A stretch of 64,000 nucleotides of DNA, taken from an uncultured Luteitalea sp. GTDB taxonomy: Bacteria > Acidobacteriota > Vicinamibacteria > Vicinamibacterales > Vicinamibacteraceae. The DNA lies in assembly GCA_934541105.1 (NCBI GenBank), contig CAKTDA010000003.1, positions 310,001-374,000 on the forward strand. Reading direction: 5' to 3'. The notes beneath the pieces are model-generated. The model was not told the DNA's origin, did no database searches, and saw nothing but the letters and a program-made list of their open reading frames with translations. Within the stretch, counting starts at the first letter, position 1. The number at the start of each line of letters is the position of its first letter. Both the position numbers and the translations under genes were made by a program. Shown in pieces: positions 60,155-64,000 of the stretch.

Positions 60155-61144
60155 CTACCGCTTGCGCGCCTCGATGCGGGCGATGTTCGACTCGTAGGTG
60201 ATGGCTGACGCGGTGCCGGCGGCAGGGAAGCCCGGCTCCTGATAGACGGGGTACGCGCTCGTGCGCAGGTGCGCGAGCATGTGGTGGCCGGTGCGTGTCG
60301 CGCGCTCGTGGCGCAGCGCGTCGATGTCCACGGGTGCGACGACGATGCGTTCGCCGGGCCCCGGGGAGGCCTCGGCGAGCAGTCGGCCGTCGAAGTCCAC
60401 GACCTGGCTGCCGCCCGGCCACGAGTACGGCGGATAGTGCGCGAGGCTCGCACCCTGGTTTGCCGCCACGACGTACGCCATGTTCTCGATCGCGCGCGTG
60501 CGGTTGACGAGCGTCCACCAGTTCATCGGCTCGGTCGCGCCCCACGGATCCATGTAGGCCGAGACGCGGACGAGCACCTCCGCGCCGTTTGCTGCAAGCT
60601 GCCTGATGGCCTCCGGGAACAGCCAGTCGTAACAGATCGCGCACCCGATTCGGCCGATGGGCGTGTCGGCGACGGGGAACAGCGGCGCGTCGTACCCCGG
60701 CACGTCGTGCGGGCTCGCGTGGACCTCGAACGGGATCCACGGGTTGACCTTGCGGTACGTCGTCAGGATCCCCGTCGGCCCGATGAGGCACGTGGTGTTG
60801 AACACGACTCCCGGCCAGCGCGCGTCCACCTCCAGCATCGACCCGCTCTGGATGTAGATGTCGTGCTGCCGCGCCCGCTGTGCCAGGCGATCGGTGTGCT
60901 CGTTCGGGATCGGCACCGCGAGGTGCTCGAGCAGCGCGCCGACACCCGCGTATACCGGGGCCGCGTGCGCGAACTCCGGGAACACGACAAGCCGCACCGG
61001 CAGGAACGGCTGGCTGCCCACGACCGCGGCGTCCACCATCGCGAGCATGCGGTCGGTGCTGGCCCGCATGTCCGCGCGCGTGCGCGGGTTCGGCATGTCG
61101 GTCTGGCACGCGGCCACCGCGTAGCGCATGCGCGTCGCGCTCAT
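60155..61144 (-). CDS. Nitrilase-superfamily carbon-nitrogen hydrolase
   Basis: A 329-residue cytoplasmic amidohydrolase with the complete Glu-Lys-Cys triad: E57 (VVFPEFAH), K132 (TYRKVNPW) and C171 (GCAICYDWLFPE). NQGASLAHYPPYSWPGGSQVV fits aliphatic-amidase or N-carbamoyl-type members. Substrate is not predictable. The start overlaps the stop of the upstream TPR/ASPIC-UnbV gene by four bases (ATGA), so the two are co-translated, an unexpected pairing of a cytoplasmic hydrolase with a large repeat protein. Confidence 0.88.
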   Translation of the reverse strand: MSATRMRYAVAACQTDMPNPRTRADMRASTDRMLAMVDAAVVGSQPFLPVRLVVFPEFAHAAPVYAGVGALLEHLAVPIPNEHTDRLAQRARQHDIYIQSGSMLEVDARWPGVVFNTTCLIGPTGILTTYRKVNPWIPFEVHASPHDVPGYDAPLFPVADTPIGRIGCAICYDWLFPEAIRQLAANGAEVLVRVSAYMDPWGATEPMNWWTLVNRTRAIENMAYVVAANQGASLAHYPPYSWPGGSQVVDFDGRLLAEASPGPGERIVVAPVDIDALRHERATRTGHHMLAHLRTSAYPVYQEPGFPAAGTASAITYESNIARIEARKR

Positions 61145-64000
61145 CGCGGCACGCTCGCGAGCCGCGGCACCTGGCGGCCGACGATGCGGGTGTTGTAGTG
61201 CGTGAACCAGTCGGGCTCGTCGAGCGGCGACATCGGCGTCGGATACCGCGTCATCGAGTGCGAGGGCAGCGGCCACGCCTGGTCCGGGCTGGCGGAGTTG
61301 ATGTCCATCTCCTTGCTGTAGCCGTCGCCGTGGAGGATGAACGTGCGCGTGAACCCGTCGCGCAGCACGGCCATGTCGCCCGCGGCGAACGCGAGCGCCA
61401 CCTCGTCGCCCGGCCGCGCGACGACGAAGCGATCGTCCACGGCGGCGAGCAGGTCGCGCACGTCGCCCTCGCGCGTGTAGCGGCCCGGCATCTGCTTCCA
61501 CGGCGAGTGCGGCGTCACGGACGCGTAGTCGAAGGCGAGCGGTTCGACGAGCGACACCGGCTGCGAGAAGCCGCGCCAGCGGAGGTCGGCACCTGCGGCC
61601 GGCGCACGCGAGACCACGGGCACGACCCCGGCATCGCGCGTCGCGACCTCGATCCGGTCCCAGTACACCCGCATCGTCGTCGCGATGCGCACTTCGCGGC
61701 TCGCGCCGGTGAACCGGCCGGAGAGATCAACGACGATCGTCTGCGGACGACCCACCGGGATGCCGATCTCGTCGATCACCGTCGTCCAGCCACCCTGCGC
61801 GTCCGGCACCTGGAGCGACGGCGGCTGCATCACATGGCCGGCCTGCGCCGCGGCGACGTTGTCGCTCGAGAACGCATAGTCGGTCCAGCCGGTGAGCAGC
61901 AGGACGGCGCCCTGGGCGGGCGTCTCGGAGCCGAGGCTGATCGTCACCGCATGCGGCTCCGCATAGCCGCGGATCGGTAGCAGCGGGATGTTGGCGACGT
62001 ACGTGCGATCGGTGTGGGCCGCCTGCGCGCTCGCATCGCGGCCGGCGGCATCGACGACGCGCGCGGCGGGCCGTCGATCGCGCACGACGACATGGCGCAG
62101 GCCGGACTCCGGCTTCGACACCATGCCTTCGAGCGGGAAGACGTCGGTGCCGGCGGGGTGATCCACTGCAAGCAGCGACAGGTGGTCGAGGAACAGCGTC
62201 TCCTCGAGCTCGTTCGTCACGCGCAGTTCGTAGCGTCCGTCACGCGGGCGCAGCTTGTCGCCGGGGATGCGGACGAACTCCTCGGGGTCGGGCGTGTTGA
62301 ACACGCCGGGCGCGAGCTGGTAACCCATCTCGCCGCCGCCGAGGAAGTCGGTGACGAACTCGAACCGGTCGCCCGTCCACGTGTAGATGTACGGGCACGA
62401 GGAGGGCTTCCGATCGAGCTCGACGACCTCGAGCCGGCCTGCCTTCTGCGCGTCGGGTGCGATGGGTTCGGCCTGCACGATGCCGGCCGGCCACAACACG
62501 CGCACGACGTCCACGGTGCGGCGCGCACCGAGGCCGAACACGATGTCTGCGGGTGCGGCCGCCGGTGACGCGGCCGACGTCTCGACCTTCTGCCACAGGC
62601 TGCCGGCGCGCATCTCGACCTTCGCGCCGACGCCGCTCCTGTTGCTCACCTGTCCGGTGAGCGTCGCGCGGAAGCCAGGCGCCGTACTGCTCGCGAGATG
62701 GAGGTGCACGGTGCCGCCGAGCAGCGCGACCGGGTCCAGCGACCCGGAGGCGTCCGCGTCGAGAAGGAGAAGAGCGCCGGCCGTCGTCGCAGCCGTCGGA
62801 CTTGTCCCACGGTCAGCAGACCCATCCCGGACGAGACCGGCGCCTGCACGGGCCGAGACGTCCTCGAACGAGCCGCCGGGCGACTGGCGCACGATGCGCA
62901 GGCCGTCAGCGGTCAACGCGACGATGTCGAGGAGGCCGTCGTTGTCGGCATCGGCCATCTGGAGGGCGATGGCGCTCGCGGGCAGTGCCGCCAGCGGCCG
63001 CGACGTGAAGCGGTTGCTGGACGCGCCGGTGGCCAGCAGGCCCGTGCCGTCCTTCGTGCTCACCGCGATGTCGGGATAGCCGTCCTTGTTCGCATCACCG
63101 ACCGCGATGGCCGACGCGCCGGACACGGCAGCGAGGCCCACGTCGCCAGACACCTCGCGGAACGATCCGTCCCGCATGTTCCGCCACAGGCGCACGCGGC
63201 CATCGTTGCCGAGCACGAGCACGTCGATGTCGCGGCGCAGGTCCACGTCGGCCGGCACGATGGCGGTCGCGACGAGCGGCGCCTGGCCGGGCAGCGTGGT
63301 GGCCGTGACGTCCGCGTACGTGCCGTTGCCGTTGTTGCGCCACACGGCCAGCGGCGCAGGCGTTGCGCCCGCGCGTGCGGCACCGCCGATGAGGAGGTCG
63401 AGATCGCCGTCGTGGTCCACGTCCACGAGCGCCGCGGTCCGCACGTCGAGCGTCGTCCCGATGCCGGATGCAGGCGTGACGTCCTCGAAGCCGAAGGGTG
63501 CACCGCCGGTCCCGGCCGTCTGGCGCCACAGCGAGACGCCGCCGCGGCCGTGGACGAGCAGGTCGGGCTTGCCGTCGTTGTCCGCGTCGGCGACGACCAC
63601 GCCGCGCGCCCCGAACGACGGCACGGCCGGCCACGATGCGGCGAACACGCGTGTCGGCGATGGCGTGCCGGCGCCGGCGTAGACGGCAAAGCCGGACGCG
63701 GTGAGCACGACGAGGTCCGTCGTGCCGTCGCGATCGACGTCGCCGGCGCCGAGCCCGGTGACCGCGTCGGTGCCCAAGGCCGGCGACCGCACGGCATAGG
63801 TGAGTGCGGGCGCCTCGGCTGGGGCATCGGCCTCGCCCCCCGTCGAGAGGATGGCCTCGGCGTAGCGTCCCTGTTCCAGGTAGGTGTTCGAGTAGGTCGT
63901 GCCGTAGCCCGACTCGCGCAGCGCCTGGAACGCCTTCGTGGTGCTGGCGCCCTGCTCGCGCTGCCCGGCGCGCGTCTGCGCGACGGCGAGGTTGTAGAGC
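61141..64000 (-). CDS. TPR/FG-GAP repeat protein with ASPIC/UnbV domain (5' end outside window)
   Basis: The frame is open to the right edge, so the N-terminus is missing; about 953 residues are visible. The first visible residues (LYNLAVAQTRAGQREQG, YLEQGRYAEAI) are the end of a tetratricopeptide region. Then come FG-GAP/VCBS blades with calcium-type loops (DVDRDGTTD, DADNDGKPD, DVDHDGDLD, DANKDGYPD, DADNDGLLD), an ASPIC/UnbV domain (SNRSGVGAKVEM, FGLGARRTVDVVRVLWPAG), and a long C-terminal beta-rich part (YIYTWTGDRFEFVTDFLGG) that is common in acidobacterial CRTAC1-like proteins. Presumably exported and involved in binding extracellular material; function is not established. Confidence 0.87.
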   Translation of the reverse strand, partial: LYNLAVAQTRAGQREQGASTTKAFQALRESGYGTTYSNTYLEQGRYAEAILSTGGEADAPAEAPALTYAVRSPALGTDAVTGLGAGDVDRDGTTDLVVLTASGFAVYAGAGTPSPTRVFAASWPAVPSFGARGVVVADADNDGKPDLLVHGRGGVSLWRQTAGTGGAPFGFEDVTPASGIGTTLDVRTAALVDVDHDGDLDLLIGGAARAGATPAPLAVWRNNGNGTYADVTATTLPGQAPLVATAIVPADVDLRRDIDVLVLGNDGRVRLWRNMRDGSFREVSGDVGLAAVSGASAIAVGDANKDGYPDIAVSTKDGTGLLATGASSNRFTSRPLAALPASAIALQMADADNDGLLDIVALTADGLRIVRQSPGGSFEDVSARAGAGLVRDGSADRGTSPTAATTAGALLLLDADASGSLDPVALLGGTVHLHLASSTAPGFRATLTGQVSNRSGVGAKVEMRAGSLWQKVETSAASPAAAPADIVFGLGARRTVDVVRVLWPAGIVQAEPIAPDAQKAGRLEVVELDRKPSSCPYIYTWTGDRFEFVTDFLGGGEMGYQLAPGVFNTPDPEEFVRIPGDKLRPRDGRYELRVTNELEETLFLDHLSLLAVDHPAGTDVFPLEGMVSKPESGLRHVVVRDRRPAARVVDAAGRDASAQAAHTDRTYVANIPLLPIRGYAEPHAVTISLGSETPAQGAVLLLTGWTDYAFSSDNVAAAQAGHVMQPPSLQVPDAQGGWTTVIDEIGIPVGRPQTIVVDLSGRFTGASREVRIATTMRVYWDRIEVATRDAGVVPVVSRAPAAGADLRWRGFSQPVSLVEPLAFDYASVTPHSPWKQMPGRYTREGDVRDLLAAVDDRFVVARPGDEVALAFAAGDMAVLRDGFTRTFILHGDGYSKEMDINSASPDQAWPLPSHSMTRYPTPMSPLDEPDWFTHYNTRIVGRQVPRLASVPR

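Overview
The window is very GC-rich and densely coded, with gaps rarely above 250 bases, ATGA/GTGA/TTGA overlaps and many GTG starts. The gene content points to a Gram-negative bacterium, most likely an Acidobacteriota of the Vicinamibacteria (Luteitalea-like) type. The evidence is an outer-membrane TonB-type receptor with an N-terminal carboxypeptidase-regulatory domain, a TPR/FG-GAP/ASPIC-UnbV secreted protein, an S9 peptidase, a DUF2339 membrane protein, a lipid A-type acyltransferase and a LolA-like carrier. This placement is an inference from gene families; no rRNA, tRNA, CRISPR array, insertion sequence or prophage was seen.

Left part (1-11,474): the 3' end of an M20 peptidase, a small Cys-containing protein, then on the minus strand NAD-type isocitrate dehydrogenase, a PlsB-like acyltransferase and a one-domain proline dehydrogenase. 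On the plus strand follow a thioredoxin/YyaL-like protein, a full-length transketolase, an unusual beta-propeller plus gamma-glutamyltransferase fusion, a DinB-like protein and an OsmC-like protein.

Central part (11,409-31,518): what I read as an aryl-polyene/xanthomonadin-like biosynthetic cluster. It holds an aryl/acyl-AMP ligase, a FabZ-like dehydratase, a chorismatase (hydroxybenzoate from chorismate), a DUF2062-methyltransferase fusion, an operon for lipid handling (LolA-like carrier, MMPL exporter, family 2 glycosyltransferase, LpxL-like acyltransferase, YdjM-like membrane protein), and an operon with a chain-length-factor-like ketosynthase lacking the catalytic triad, FabG, ACP, a polysaccharide deacetylase, a large predicted outer-membrane protein of unknown function, and a ketosynthase with an intact triad. 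An enolase-superfamily dehydratase and a bile-acid/sodium-symporter-like gene sit inside it. A flavin-dependent halogenase-like gene (35,946-37,526) lies 4.4 kb downstream. The proposed logic is chorismate to hydroxybenzoate, activation and loading on ACP, polyene extension by the KS/CLF pair with ketoreduction and dehydration, attachment to a lipid or glycolipid, and export to the outer membrane.

Right part (31,592-64,000): S9 peptidase; SPFH protein with a C-terminal helix-turn-helix and a zinc-ribbon membrane partner; TonB-type receptor followed by a strong intrinsic terminator; gltBD glutamate synthase; an HD-GYP response regulator; a DUF2339 protein; a 2,4-diaminopentanoate-dehydrogenase-like oxidoreductase; an M48 lipoprotein protease with LysM; a PDZ/membrane/SpoIIE phosphatase; the transglycosylase MtgA; an HExxH protein; an HNH nuclease; an NlpC/P60 lipoprotein; an SMP-30-like propeller; a nitrilase-family amidohydrolase; and a TPR/FG-GAP/ASPIC-UnbV protein running off the right edge.

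Non-coding observations: two copies of a degenerate GAAGTC-rich repeat, several good -10-like hexamers only 10-12 bases before start codons (suggesting very short leaders), and an inverted repeat that includes the Shine-Dalgarno of the M48 gene.
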